Below are positions 16,944 to 24,377 of a stretch of 25,857 nt of DNA, one piece after another. The stretch lies in NCBI GenBank assembly GCA_002428015.1, contig DIZW01000025.1, positions 1 to 25,857 of the forward strand, in the 5' to 3' direction. The notes below the pieces were generated by a model. That model was given only the letters and a program-made list of their open reading frames with translations, was not told the DNA's origin and ran no database searches. Every line of letters begins with the position of its first letter. Position 1 is the first letter of the stretch. The DNA comes from Oxalobacteraceae bacterium UBA6018. Its GTDB lineage: Bacteria; Pseudomonadota; Gammaproteobacteria; Burkholderiales; Burkholderiaceae_D. The position numbers and the translations under genes are program-made.

Positions 16944-17810
16944 TCAGCGGCGTTCGCTGGCGTCGACCGGCGTGTCGTCGGTCTGGATGATGCTGACCGG
17001 CTTGCCCTTGGCCAGGCGCCAGAAATACACGAGGTAGCCGGACAGGCCGTAGAGGGCGAAAATCGGCATGAAGGATTTGGCCGGTTCGATGGCGGCAACG
17101 GCAAACGCGAGCGCGATCAGGAACACGACGATGAACGGCACCGATTTGCGGAAATTGACGTCCTTGAAGCTGTAGAACGGCACGTTGGTGACCATGGTCA
17201 GGCCGGCGAACAGGGTGATCCCCCAGGAGATCCAGGCGAAGTCGAGGCCGCTGTAGCCGGCGTCGTGCATCATCAGGATGAACCCGGTGACGATGCCTGC
17301 CGCGGCCGGGCTGGGCAGGCCCTGGAAGAAGCGCTTGTCGACCACTTCGATGTTGGTGTTGAAGCGGGCCAGGCGCAGGGCGGCGCCGGCGCAGTAGACG
17401 AAGGCGGCGATCCAGCCGAACTTGCCGATCCCGCGCAGCGACCATTCGTACATCACCAGGGCCGGGGCGGCGCCGAAGGAGACCATGTCGGACAGGCTGT
17501 CGTACTGGGCGCCGAATTCGGACTGGGTGTTGGTCAGGCGCGCGATGCGGCCGTCGAGGGCGTCGAGGACCATGGCGATGAACACGGCCCAGGCGGACTG
17601 GTCGAAGCGGCTGTTCATGGCCATGACGATGGCGTAGAAGCCGCAAAACAGCGCGGCCGTGGTGAAGGCGTTGGGCAGCAGGTAGATGCCGCGGGCGCGC
17701 ACCGGATTGCCGTCGGCGTCGTATTTGCGGCGGGTAATCTTGCTAAAGCGCGAGATTTTCGCCTTGTTGGCGCCGGTGGCTGCGGACCTGCGGCGGGGAA
17801 AGTTGGCCAT
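16944..17810 (-). CDS. pssA: CDP-diacylglycerol-serine O-phosphatidyltransferase
   Basis: A 288-residue multispanning inner-membrane enzyme that makes phosphatidylserine from CDP-diacylglycerol and serine, the precursor of phosphatidylethanolamine. The CDP-alcohol phosphotransferase motif is complete: Asp86-Gly87, Ala90-Arg91, Gly100, Asp104 and Asp108, with an extra Asp83. Several hydrophobic segments follow (for example AWISWGITLFAGLTMV, VPFIVVFLIALAFAVAA). The family assignment to type II PssA fits NAFTTAALFCGFYAIV and RFNTN. ATG 17810 is preferred over ATG 17840 because GGAA lies 8 bases before it and the longer start lacks any site. It lies between a SIMPL protein and leuA; psd, often next to pssA in Burkholderiales, is not here. 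Confidence 0.96.
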   Translation of the reverse strand: MANFPRRRSAATGANKAKISRFSKITRRKYDADGNPVRARGIYLLPNAFTTAALFCGFYAIVMAMNSRFDQSAWAVFIAMVLDALDGRIARLTNTQSEFGAQYDSLSDMVSFGAAPALVMYEWSLRGIGKFGWIAAFVYCAGAALRLARFNTNIEVVDKRFFQGLPSPAAAGIVTGFILMMHDAGYSGLDFAWISWGITLFAGLTMVTNVPFYSFKDVNFRKSVPFIVVFLIALAFAVAAIEPAKSFMPIFALYGLSGYLVYFWRLAKGKPVSIIQTDDTPVDASERR

Positions 17811-17878
17811 ATGTTTCCGTTTCAAGTGGGTGTCGCTCATGCGGGCATGGCAATGTCGGCGTGCCGATCTTGCTACAC

Positions 17879-17884
17879 ATTATA
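17879..17884 (-). promoter_or_regulatory. Candidate -10 element for pssA-leuA
   Basis: A perfect TATAAT on the minus strand, 69 bases before the pssA start, in the 108-base gap after the SIMPL gene. No recognisable -35 is found 16-19 bases upstream, so this is only a candidate. Confidence 0.4.
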
Positions 17885-17918
17885 GTGGGCGCCATGCCTG
17901 CTGCGCGATCGAGTTCGG

Positions 17919-18671
17919 CTACTTGAACCTGACCTTTCCTACCAGACGCATTTGCAGGGTGGTTTCGCCGGGCTCGAAACTGGGCTCGGACACCTCGGCC
18001 ATCTCGCGCTTGGCCATCGAGCGCATCATCTGCGGGGCGGGCATGTCGGCCTGCTGGGCGTAGTTGCCCGAGCCTTCGAAGTCGACCGTGTCGAGCGTGG
18101 CGTCGTTAAGCTGGCGGCCCATGGCGCGGGCAATGGCCGCGATGCGTTCGTTGAGGTTCTGGTAAGTGGCGGCGATGCGCTTGTCGTCGAGCTGTTTCAG
18201 GGCGGCCGGGCTCAGCTGGAAGCTCAGGCCGGAAAGGCCCAGCACGCGCTGGACGGCGGCGGCCATCTTCGGCAAGGCGGCCAGGTTGGTGGTCTTGACT
18301 TCGAGCGACTGGCCCACGCGCCAGCTGGTGGGCACGCGCTTGACGCTGGCCTGGCCGTTGGGCAGCGGCCGCTCGTCCGGATAGACGGGATAGGTGTAGT
18401 AGCCCTGGGTCTTGAGGCGGGCCTGGGGGTCTTCGCGGCGCACGATCTCGGTGCCCTGCTTCATCTTCTGGTTCACGCGCGAGGCGGCGGCGGCCTTGTC
18501 CTTGTCCTGCTCCTCGACCGTGAAGGTGGCGATGGCCTGGTCGTTGGCCTGGGTCACTTCGCCGAAGGCGGGAACGATGACCAGGGTGCCGCTGGTGGGC
18601 AGGACGGACTGGGCGTGGGACTGGGCCGCGAACAGCAGGGCGCCGGCGGCGATGATCTTGGATAGGGACAT
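17919..18671 (-). CDS. Exported SIMPL-domain protein (DUF541)
   Basis: A 250-residue protein with a signal peptide (MSLSKIIAAGALLFAAQSHA, cleaved before QS), so periplasmic. The mature part has the SIMPL/DUF541 outline: a first strand GTLVIVPAFGEVTQANDQA followed by repeats of Ala-rich helices (AAAASRVNQKMKQG, LAALPKMAAAVQRV, AATYQNLNERIAAIARAMG). It also has a Tyr/Pro strand (YYTYPVYPDE) and a C-terminal beta strand (TLQMRLVGKVRFK). Members such as E. coli YggE are linked to oxidative stress tolerance, but the biochemical role is not settled. The ATG at 18671 has AGGAG 8 bases upstream. It is separated from ilvC by a terminator and lies upstream of pssA. Confidence 0.85.
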   Translation of the reverse strand: MSLSKIIAAGALLFAAQSHAQSVLPTSGTLVIVPAFGEVTQANDQAIATFTVEEQDKDKAAAASRVNQKMKQGTEIVRREDPQARLKTQGYYTYPVYPDERPLPNGQASVKRVPTSWRVGQSLEVKTTNLAALPKMAAAVQRVLGLSGLSFQLSPAALKQLDDKRIAATYQNLNERIAAIARAMGRQLNDATLDTVDFEGSGNYAQQADMPAPQMMRSMAKREMAEVSEPSFEPGETTLQMRLVGKVRFK

Positions 18672-18700
18672 GGTCTGATCTCCTGGTTGAGTGACAAGAA

Positions 18701-18721
18701 AATGGGGCCGAAAGCCCCATT
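18701..18721 (-). terminator. Intrinsic terminator after ilvC
   Basis: AATGGGGC (18701-18708) pairs with GCCCCATT (18714-18721) around a 5-base loop. On the minus strand it is followed by a T-rich tail (TTTTCTTG, partly in the stem). It lies 116 bases beyond the ilvC stop and 30 bases before the SIMPL start, so it separates ilvIHC from the SIMPL-pssA-leuA genes. Confidence 0.8.
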
Positions 18722-18756
18722 CTTTTGCTTGCTCACGAAGATACGCGGGTTTTGCG

Positions 18757-18774
18757 GTCCGGTGTGTCCCGGAC
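18757..18774 (-). other. Small hairpin in the ilvC 3' untranslated region
   Basis: GTCCGG (18757-18762) pairs with CCGGAC (18769-18774) around a 6-base loop, between the ilvC stop and the terminator. It is not followed by U residues on the minus strand. It could be a 3'-end processing element; the function is unknown. Confidence 0.35.
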
Positions 18775-18836
18775 ATCAAAAGTTGCAATTTCGCTTAGCC
18801 GGCGCCCCCGCGCGGGGCAGGAACGCCGGGCAGTGC

Positions 18837-19853
18837 TTAGTTTTTCGACTGGTCGACCAGCTTGTTCTTGGCGATCCAAGGCATCATCGCGCGCAGCTTG
18901 GCGCCAACGGTCTCGATCGGATGCTCGGCGGTCAAACGACGACGCGAGATCAGGGTCGGCGCGCCGGCCTGGTTTTCCAGGATGAAGGACTTGGCGTATT
19001 CGCCGGTCTGGATGTCCTTCAGGCACTGACGCATCGCGTCCTTGGTCGCTTCGGTGACAACGCGCGGGCCGGTCACGTACTCGCCGTATTCGGCGTTGTT
19101 CGAGATCGAGTAGTTCATGTTGGCGATGCCGCCTTCATAGATCAGGTCGACGATCAGTTTCAGTTCGTGCAGGCACTCGAAGTAAGCCATTTCCGGAGCG
19201 TAACCAGCTTCGGTCAGGGTCTCGAAACCAGCCTTGATCAGTTCGACGGCGCCGCCGCACAGAACAGCCTGCTCGCCGAACAGGTCGGTTTCGGTCTCTT
19301 CACGGAAGTTGGTCTCGATGATGCCGGCACGGCCGCCGCCGTTGGCCATGGCGTAGGACAGGGCGATGTCGCGCGCGGAACCGGACTTGTCCTGGTACAC
19401 GGCGATCAGGTGGGGCACGCCGCCGCCGTTGGCGTAGGTGCCGCGCACGGTGTGGCCTGGGGCCTTCGGTGCGATCATGATGACGTCCAGGTCGGCGCGT
19501 GGCACGACTTGGCCGTAGTGCACGTTGAAGCCGTGGGCGAAGGCCAGGACCGCGCCCTGCTTGGCGTTCGGCTCGACGTTTTCACGGTAGACCTTGGCGA
19601 TATTCTCGTCCGGCAGCAGGATCATGATGATGTCGGCGGCCTTGATGGCGTCGTTGACTTCAGCGACCTTCAGGCCGGCTTTCACTACCTTGGTCCACGA
19701 CGCGCCGCCTTTGCGCAGGCCAACGGTGACGTTGACGCCCGAATCGTTCAGGTTCTGCGCGTGCGCGTGACCCTGGGAGCCGTAGCCGATGATGGCGACG
19801 TTCTTGCCTTTAACGAGGGAGAGGTCGCAGTCTTTGTCGTAAAAAACGTTCAT
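18837..19853 (-). CDS. ilvC: Ketol-acid reductoisomerase (NADP+)
   Basis: A 338-residue class I enzyme. It isomerises and reduces 2-acetolactate (or 2-aceto-2-hydroxybutyrate) for valine, leucine and isoleucine. The Rossmann loop GYGSQG is at residues 23-28; Arg47 and Ser52 in GLRKGGASW fit NADPH specificity. LAFAHGFNVHYG carries the conserved catalytic-region histidine, and the knotted C-terminal domain includes EQAVLCGG, GYAPEMAYFECLHELKLIVDL and YSISNNAEYGEY with the Mg-binding acidic residues. The ATG at 19853 has AGGAA 7 bases upstream. It is third in ilvI-ilvH-ilvC, 52 bases after ilvH, and ends in a terminator region. Confidence 0.98.
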   Translation of the reverse strand: MNVFYDKDCDLSLVKGKNVAIIGYGSQGHAHAQNLNDSGVNVTVGLRKGGASWTKVVKAGLKVAEVNDAIKAADIIMILLPDENIAKVYRENVEPNAKQGAVLAFAHGFNVHYGQVVPRADLDVIMIAPKAPGHTVRGTYANGGGVPHLIAVYQDKSGSARDIALSYAMANGGGRAGIIETNFREETETDLFGEQAVLCGGAVELIKAGFETLTEAGYAPEMAYFECLHELKLIVDLIYEGGIANMNYSISNNAEYGEYVTGPRVVTEATKDAMRQCLKDIQTGEYAKSFILENQAGAPTLISRRRLTAEHPIETVGAKLRAMMPWIAKNKLVDQSKN

Positions 19854-19905
19854 GTTAGTTCCTATAATTTTCTGTGTGTTCAGGGGGGTGTGCCGGGAGC
19901 ACGGA

Positions 19906-20397
19906 TTACACTTTGAGGATGCGTTCGCCGCGGCCGATACCGGAACCGCCGGTACGTACCGTTTCGAGGATCGAGGCGCGGTCGATGGAATCGATGAACG
20001 CGTCGAGCTTGCCCTTGTTGCCGGTCAGCTCGATCGTGTAAGTCTTTTCCGTGACGTCGATGATGCGGCCGCGGAAGATATCCGCGGTGCGCTTCATCTC
20101 TTCACGCTCCTTGCCGACCGCGCGCACCTTGATGAGCATGAGCTCGCGCTCGATGTGCGCGCCCTCGGTCAGGTCCACCACCTTGACCACCTCGATGAGG
20201 CGGTTCAGGTGCTTGGTGATCTGCTCGATGATGTCGTCCGAGCCGCTGGTGACGATGGTCATGCGCGACAGGGTGGCATCTTCAGTGGGGGCGACGGTCA
20301 GCGTCTCGATGTTGTAGCCGCGGGCGGAAAACAGGCCGACCACGCGCGAGAGCGCACCGGCTTCATTTTCCAGCAGGACGGAAATGATATGTCTCAT
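19906..20397 (-). CDS. ilvH: Acetolactate synthase small (regulatory) subunit
   Basis: A 163-residue regulatory subunit, the same length as E. coli IlvH. It activates the catalytic subunit and confers valine feedback inhibition. The N-terminal ACT domain (about 3-77) reads MRHIISVLLENEAGALSRVV, then GLFSARGYNIETLTVAPTED; the C-terminal domain has REEMKRTADIFRGRIIDV and FIDSIDRASILETVRTGGSG. The ATG directly abuts the ilvI stop (TAAATG) with GGAGG 10 bases upstream inside ilvI, so translation is coupled. The name ilvN is equally used for this family. Confidence 0.97.
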   Translation of the reverse strand: MRHIISVLLENEAGALSRVVGLFSARGYNIETLTVAPTEDATLSRMTIVTSGSDDIIEQITKHLNRLIEVVKVVDLTEGAHIERELMLIKVRAVGKEREEMKRTADIFRGRIIDVTEKTYTIELTGNKGKLDAFIDSIDRASILETVRTGGSGIGRGERILKV

Positions 20398-22125
20398 TTA
20401 CAGGTCCTCCGAACCGAGCAGCATTTCAGACAGGCCCTTGCCTGCCTTGACCATCGGCCATACGTTCTCGGCCTGGTCGGTAATAAAGTTCATGAACACT
20501 AAGCGGTCTTTCATGCCGAATGCTTCGCGCAGCGCGCCATCGACGTCGCCCGGCTTCTCGATCTTCATGCCCACGTGGCCGAAGGACTCGGCCAGCTTGG
20601 TGAAGTCCGGCAGCGAATCCATGTAGGACTCGGAATAGCGCGAACCGTAGTCGATCTGTTGCCACTGGCGAACCATGCCGAGGAAACGGTTGTTCAGCAA
20701 AATGATTTTCGGCGTCAGGTGATATTGCTTGCAGGTTGCAAGTTCCTGGATGCACATCTGGATCGAGCCTTCGCCGGTGATGCAGGCGACGGTGGCGTCC
20801 GGGTTGGCCATCTGCACGCCCATGGCGTACGGCAAGCCGACGCCCATGGTGCCCAGGCCGCCCGAGTTGATCCAGCGGCGCGGCTTGTCGAACTTGTAGT
20901 ACTGGGCCGCCCACATCTGGTGCTGGCCCACGTCGGAGGTGATGAAGGCGTCACCCTTGGTGATGTCCCACACTTTCTCGACCACGGACTGGGGCTTGAT
21001 GACGACGTCGGAGCCGGCGTACTTGAGGCAATCGCGGCCGCGCCATTCGTTGATCTGTTTCCACCAGTCCTTCAGCGGGGCCGCGTTCGGCTTGGCGTCG
21101 GCCGCCTCGAGCTGGGACAGGAACTCGACCAGCACGTCCTTGACGTTGCCGACGATGGGGATGTCGACCTTGACGCGCTTGGAGATCGACGATGGATCGA
21201 TGTCCACGTGGATGATCTTGCGCGGGTTCTGGGCGAAGTGCTTGGGGTTGCCGATCACGCGGTCGTCGAAGCGGGCGCCGATGGAGATCAGGACGTCGCA
21301 GTGCTGCATCGCCATGTTCGCTTCATAGGTGCCGTGCATGCCGGGCATGCCGACGAAGTTCTCGCTGCTGGCCTTGTAGCCGCCCAGGCCCATCAGGGTG
21401 TTGGTGACCGGGAAGCCGAGCTTGTCGACCAGCTTGTTCAGCTCGGGCGCCGCGTTGGCCAGGATCACGCCGCCGCCGGTGTAGATCATCGGACGCTCGG
21501 CTTGCAGCAGCAGCTGCACGGCCTTGCGGATCTGGCCGGCGTGGCCCTTGTCGATCGGCTTGTACGAGCGCATTTCCACTTCGCGTGGATACTCGAACAC
21601 GGCCTTGTGCATCGTGATGTCTTTGGGGATATCGACCAGCACCGGGCCGGGACGGCCGGTCTTGGCGATATAGAATGCTTTCTTGATCGTCGAAGCCAGG
21701 TCTTTCACGTCTTTGACGAGGAAGTTGTGCTTGACGCAAGGACGGGTGATGCCGACGGTGTCGCATTCCTGGAAAGCATCCTGGCCGATCGCATGGCTGG
21801 GCACCTGGCCCGAAATGACGACCATCGGAATGGAATCCATGTACGCGGTCGACAGACCGGTCACGGCATTGGTCACGCCCGGACCCGAGGTGACGAGGGC
21901 GACGCCGACCGTTTGCGAGCTGCGCGAATACGCGTCGGCTGCATGCACGGCGGCCTGTTCGTGGCGTACCAGGACGTGTTGGAATTTGTCTTGCTTGAAG
22001 ATGGCGTCGTAGATGTAGAGAACAGCACCGCCTGGGTAACCGAAGACATGCTTGACGCCCTCTTCCGCCAGACAACGCACTACTATCTCCGCGCCCGTGA
22101 TGGGTGCAGCTGATTCGTTACTCAT
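20398..22125 (-). CDS. ilvI: Acetolactate synthase large (catalytic) subunit
   Basis: A 575-residue ThDP-dependent enzyme, close to E. coli IlvI (574). It makes acetolactate from two pyruvates, or acetohydroxybutyrate from pyruvate and 2-oxobutyrate. The catalytic glutamate is Glu56 in RHEQAAVHAADAY. SGPGVTNAVTGLSTAYMDS and a central FAD-binding-type domain (about 190-330, MPGMHGTYEANMAM, GARFDDRVIGN) follow. The ThDP domain has GEGSIQMCIQELAT and LLNNRFLGMVRQWQQ; the usual GDG is GEG here, a variant I have seen described in related proteins. The ATG at 22125 has AAAGGA 8 bases upstream. It is first in the ilvIHC unit, with a long untranslated region before it. Confidence 0.97.
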   Translation of the reverse strand: MSNESAAPITGAEIVVRCLAEEGVKHVFGYPGGAVLYIYDAIFKQDKFQHVLVRHEQAAVHAADAYSRSSQTVGVALVTSGPGVTNAVTGLSTAYMDSIPMVVISGQVPSHAIGQDAFQECDTVGITRPCVKHNFLVKDVKDLASTIKKAFYIAKTGRPGPVLVDIPKDITMHKAVFEYPREVEMRSYKPIDKGHAGQIRKAVQLLLQAERPMIYTGGGVILANAAPELNKLVDKLGFPVTNTLMGLGGYKASSENFVGMPGMHGTYEANMAMQHCDVLISIGARFDDRVIGNPKHFAQNPRKIIHVDIDPSSISKRVKVDIPIVGNVKDVLVEFLSQLEAADAKPNAAPLKDWWKQINEWRGRDCLKYAGSDVVIKPQSVVEKVWDITKGDAFITSDVGQHQMWAAQYYKFDKPRRWINSGGLGTMGVGLPYAMGVQMANPDATVACITGEGSIQMCIQELATCKQYHLTPKIILLNNRFLGMVRQWQQIDYGSRYSESYMDSLPDFTKLAESFGHVGMKIEKPGDVDGALREAFGMKDRLVFMNFITDQAENVWPMVKAGKGLSEMLLGSEDL

Positions 22126-22437
22126 GATACATTCCTTTCAAGACCCATTGGGAGGTGATCGGATGCTCTGTCCTGACGAAATGCGCGTAGCGCGACAGTG
22201 CTCAGGCGTCCCTTTTCTCTGCGGTCACGTCGATCTTTCACGTACCCATAGATACGTTACGAACCGGCGCTGGGCGCAACTCGTTTGGCGTGAGTGTCTG
22301 TTGCGTTGAGTGCGTATCTCTCGCGCTTGTGGCACGGGTAAGAGCAAACTGCCTACTAAGATGAAAGCGCGTCGTGTCGAAGGTGGCCTTATGTGCCGGT
22401 CGCGACACGACCATAATGCTTCGGGATGGCGAAGCGT

Positions 22438-22471
22438 ACTATACATTACTGCGTTGCACCATTTAGGTCAA
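22438..22471 (-). promoter_or_regulatory. Candidate sigma-70 promoter for ilvI-ilvH-ilvC
   Basis: On the minus strand TTGACC (22466-22471) is followed after 17 bases by TAATGT (22443-22448), with the better -10 match TATAGT overlapping at 22438-22443 (spacer then 22). Transcription would start near 22431, giving an untranslated leader of about 300 bases. Confidence 0.4.
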
Positions 22472-22476
22472 GGGAT

Positions 22477-22519
22477 AAAACCGGTTTTTGCGGATTTCGG
22501 GCGCCGGCGGGCCGGTTTT
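22477..22519. promoter_or_regulatory. Palindrome AAAACCGGTTTT with nested hairpin
   Basis: A perfect 12-base palindrome at 22477-22488 is followed by a second CCGGTTTT at 22512-22519, so AAAACCGG can pair with either. The palindrome lies 5 bases upstream of the candidate ilvI -35 and could be an operator. The longer hairpin could affect a plus-strand transcript. Confidence 0.45.
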
Positions 22520-22642
22520 GGGGTAAATAAGGCGCTTTGGATGTAAAGTTATGCAAAACTGTCCATAGTTTGCTAGCATGCGGTCAGTTTTTCCAACCGT
22601 CACGGGCGAACTTCCCGCGGCGCACTCACCTTTCCTCCACGC

Positions 22643-23212
22643 ATGGCCACAGACAAAGAATTATCCGACTTTCTCGTCAGTGTAGAGCGGCGCGCCTTCA
22701 AGCAGGCCGTGTACGCGGTGCGCAAGGACGAGGCGGCCCTGGACATTGTGCAGGACGCGATGATCAAGCTGTCCGAGAAATACGGCGACAAGCCGGCGGC
22801 CGAGCTGCCGATGCTGTTCCAGCGCATCCTGCAAAACACGATACTCGATTATTTCAGGCGCGAAAAGGTGCGCAACACCTGGGTCAGCCTGCTGTCGGGC
22901 ATGGGCCGGCACGCTGGCGACGATGAGGAATTTGATATACTGGAATCCTACGCCGCCGAGGAAGGCTCGGCCGCGGCCGAGTCGAGCGCGGACCAGGTCG
23001 AGCGCATGCAAACCTTGAGCCTGATCGACGCGGAGATACAAAAGCTGCCGACGCGTCAACGGGAAGCCTTCCTCATGCGTTACTGGCAGGACATGGATGT
23101 GGCCGAAACAGCCGAGGCGATGGGGTGCTCCGAGGGCAGTGTCAAGACACATTGTTCGCGTGCCACCCACGCGCTGGCCGAATCGTTGAAAGCCAAGGGG
23201 ATAAAATTATGA
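22643..23212 (+). CDS. RNA polymerase sigma factor, ECF (sigma-70) family
   Basis: A 189-residue ECF-type sigma factor. Region 2 includes ALDIVQDAMIKLSEKY and LFQRILQNTILDYFRREKVR (core binding and -10 recognition). An acidic linker (about 94-120) follows, then region 4 with LPTRQREAFLMRYWQDMD, VAETAEAMGCSEGSVKTHCS and RATHALAESL (the -35-binding helix-turn-helix). There are no region 1 or 3 domains. The start ATG has no visible Shine-Dalgarno, so initiation may be weak or leader-dependent. Its stop overlaps the next start (ATGA), placing it at the head of a packed operon with a membrane protein and an exported protein, the usual layout for an ECF sigma factor and its regulators. The target promoters are unknown. 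Confidence 0.93.
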   Translation: MATDKELSDFLVSVERRAFKQAVYAVRKDEAALDIVQDAMIKLSEKYGDKPAAELPMLFQRILQNTILDYFRREKVRNTWVSLLSGMGRHAGDDEEFDILESYAAEEGSAAAESSADQVERMQTLSLIDAEIQKLPTRQREAFLMRYWQDMDVAETAEAMGCSEGSVKTHCSRATHALAESLKAKGIKL

Positions 23213-23604
23213 ACGCCGACGAACTCAATTTCGCGTACAAGGTACGCCACGCGCTTAACGAGCATCTCGACCATTTGCCTGCGTCGACCACGGACCGTCT
23301 GGCGGCGGCGCGCCAGCAGGCGATGGCGCGCAAGAAAGCCGACGTCCCCGTGCGCGTGGCCCAGCGCAGGCTGGCCGGCCTGGCCGGCGGCTTGCTGTCG
23401 TTTAATTTCCTGGGCCGCCTGACGGTCGCCGTGCCCCTGCTCGCGCTGGTGGCCGGCCTGGCCAGCATTCATCATTACGAACAGCAAAAGCACATTGCCG
23501 AGCTGGCGGAACTTGACGCCGCCGTGCTGTCCGACGAGCTGCCTTTGACGGCCTATCTCGACCAGGGCTTCAACGCCTATCTGGCCGAGCGCGGCCAACA
23601 ATAA
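23209..23604 (+). CDS. DUF3619 single-pass membrane protein
   Basis: A 131-residue protein overlapping the sigma gene by 4 bases (ATGA). Residues 1-68 are soluble and basic (KVRHALNEHLDHL, ARQQAMARKKAD), residues 69-88 form one hydrophobic helix (GRLTVAVPLLALVAGLASI) and the rest, acidic, ends FNAYLAERGQQ. I recognise the DUF3619 family pattern (E-L-N-F-A-Y-K-V-R at the start, D-E-L-P at the end). By the positive-inside rule the N-terminus is cytoplasmic and the tail periplasmic, the topology of an anti-sigma factor. It has no sequence motif of a known anti-sigma domain, so that role is inferred from genetic position only. Confidence 0.85.
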   Translation: MNADELNFAYKVRHALNEHLDHLPASTTDRLAAARQQAMARKKADVPVRVAQRRLAGLAGGLLSFNFLGRLTVAVPLLALVAGLASIHHYEQQKHIAELAELDAAVLSDELPLTAYLDQGFNAYLAERGQQ

Positions 23605-24377
23605 TGACGCGCTCCCTGTCCCGGCTCCGCCTGGCCGCAGCGCTGACCGCGCTGGTCTGCGCCCAGGCCGCGCAGGCCCAGGGAACGCCGGCGGCCGCCA
23701 GCGCCGTGCCAGCGCCCAGTGCCGTGCCAACGGCCAGCGCCGGCGCGTCCGCCGCGCATGTGGCGAAGGCCCCGGCGGCGGCGAAACCCGCTCCGGCCAA
23801 GCCTGCTCCGGCCAAGCCGGCCGCGACCGACAAGCTGCAATGGAAAGATCTGTCCCCCGCCCAACAATCCGCGCTGGAACCGCTGGTGACCGAGTGGGAC
23901 CGCATGGGCAACGTGCAAAAGCAAAAATGGCTGACGATGAGCAAGCGCTTCGCCACCATGAAGCCTGACGAGCAACAGCGCATGCACGAGCGCATGCGCG
24001 ACTGGGTCCGCCTGACGCCGGAACAACGCACCTTGGCGCGCGAGAACTATACGCGCACCCGCCAGATCGACAAGTCGAGCAAGTCGGAAAAGTGGCAGCA
24101 GTACCAACAACTGCCCGAGGAAGAGAAGAAAAAGTTGGCTGCTGCCGCCGCCAGCAAAAAACAACCCGGAAACGGCGCGCCCAAGGCCCTGAACGGCGCC
24201 CACGGCTCGTCCAAGGCGCACGCGCCGGTGGTGAAAGCGTGCCCTGCCGGCAGCGTCGCCAACCTGGCCGCCGCAACACCAGCGTGCGTGCCTGCGCCGG
24301 CCGCCGCCGCGGCCAGCGTTCCCGCCACCACCGCGCCTGCCGCACCGGCCGCGCCACCTGCCCCCAATGCAAAATAG
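23604..24377 (+). CDS. Exported DUF3106 protein
   Basis: A 257-residue protein whose start overlaps the previous stop by one base (TAATG). Residues 1-25 are a signal peptide (cleavage AQA-QG). Residues 26-75 are Ala/Pro/Lys-rich, including a KPAPAKPAPAKPA repeat like periplasm-spanning linkers. The DUF3106 core, about 78-165, is helical and charged: DLSPAQQSALEPLVTEWDRM, QKQKWLTMSKRFATMKPDEQ, RMRDWVRLTPEQRTLARENY. L-T/S-P-x-Q-R turns recall CpxP/Spy/ZraP-like periplasmic stress proteins, but this is resemblance only. The C-terminal 90 residues are low-complexity Ala/Pro with two cysteines (KACPAG, PACVP). It overlaps the RDD gene by 11 bases. A periplasmic partner or sensor for the sigma cassette is a reasonable guess. 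Confidence 0.87.
   Translation: MTRSLSRLRLAAALTALVCAQAAQAQGTPAAASAVPAPSAVPTASAGASAAHVAKAPAAAKPAPAKPAPAKPAATDKLQWKDLSPAQQSALEPLVTEWDRMGNVQKQKWLTMSKRFATMKPDEQQRMHERMRDWVRLTPEQRTLARENYTRTRQIDKSSKSEKWQQYQQLPEEEKKKLAAAAASKKQPGNGAPKALNGAHGSSKAHAPVVKACPAGSVANLAAATPACVPAPAAAAASVPATTAPAAPAAPPAPNAK

Larger units (their letters stand above)
22126..22642. other. 517-base intergenic control region between ilvI and the sigma factor gene
   Basis: This divergent spacer contains no convincing gene. It holds a candidate ilvI promoter (22438-22471) and an adjacent palindrome plus long hairpin (22477-22519). A structured segment at 22168-22198 has outer stem CTGTC/GACAG and inner GCGC/GCGC stem, with no U-tract. 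A minus-strand open frame at 22225-22446 has a stretch with five Ile/Leu/Val codons among eight, but rare codons and no start inside the transcript; it is unlikely to be a leader peptide. No clear promoter is seen for the plus-strand sigma gene. Confidence 0.7.

Noticed and set aside
22225..22446. Possible ilv leader peptide with an Ile/Leu/Val-rich stretch
   Set aside because: Its ATG overlaps the candidate promoter, it is rich in codons rare for this genome, no internal start exists before the Ile/Leu/Val stretch, and no attenuator terminator follows.
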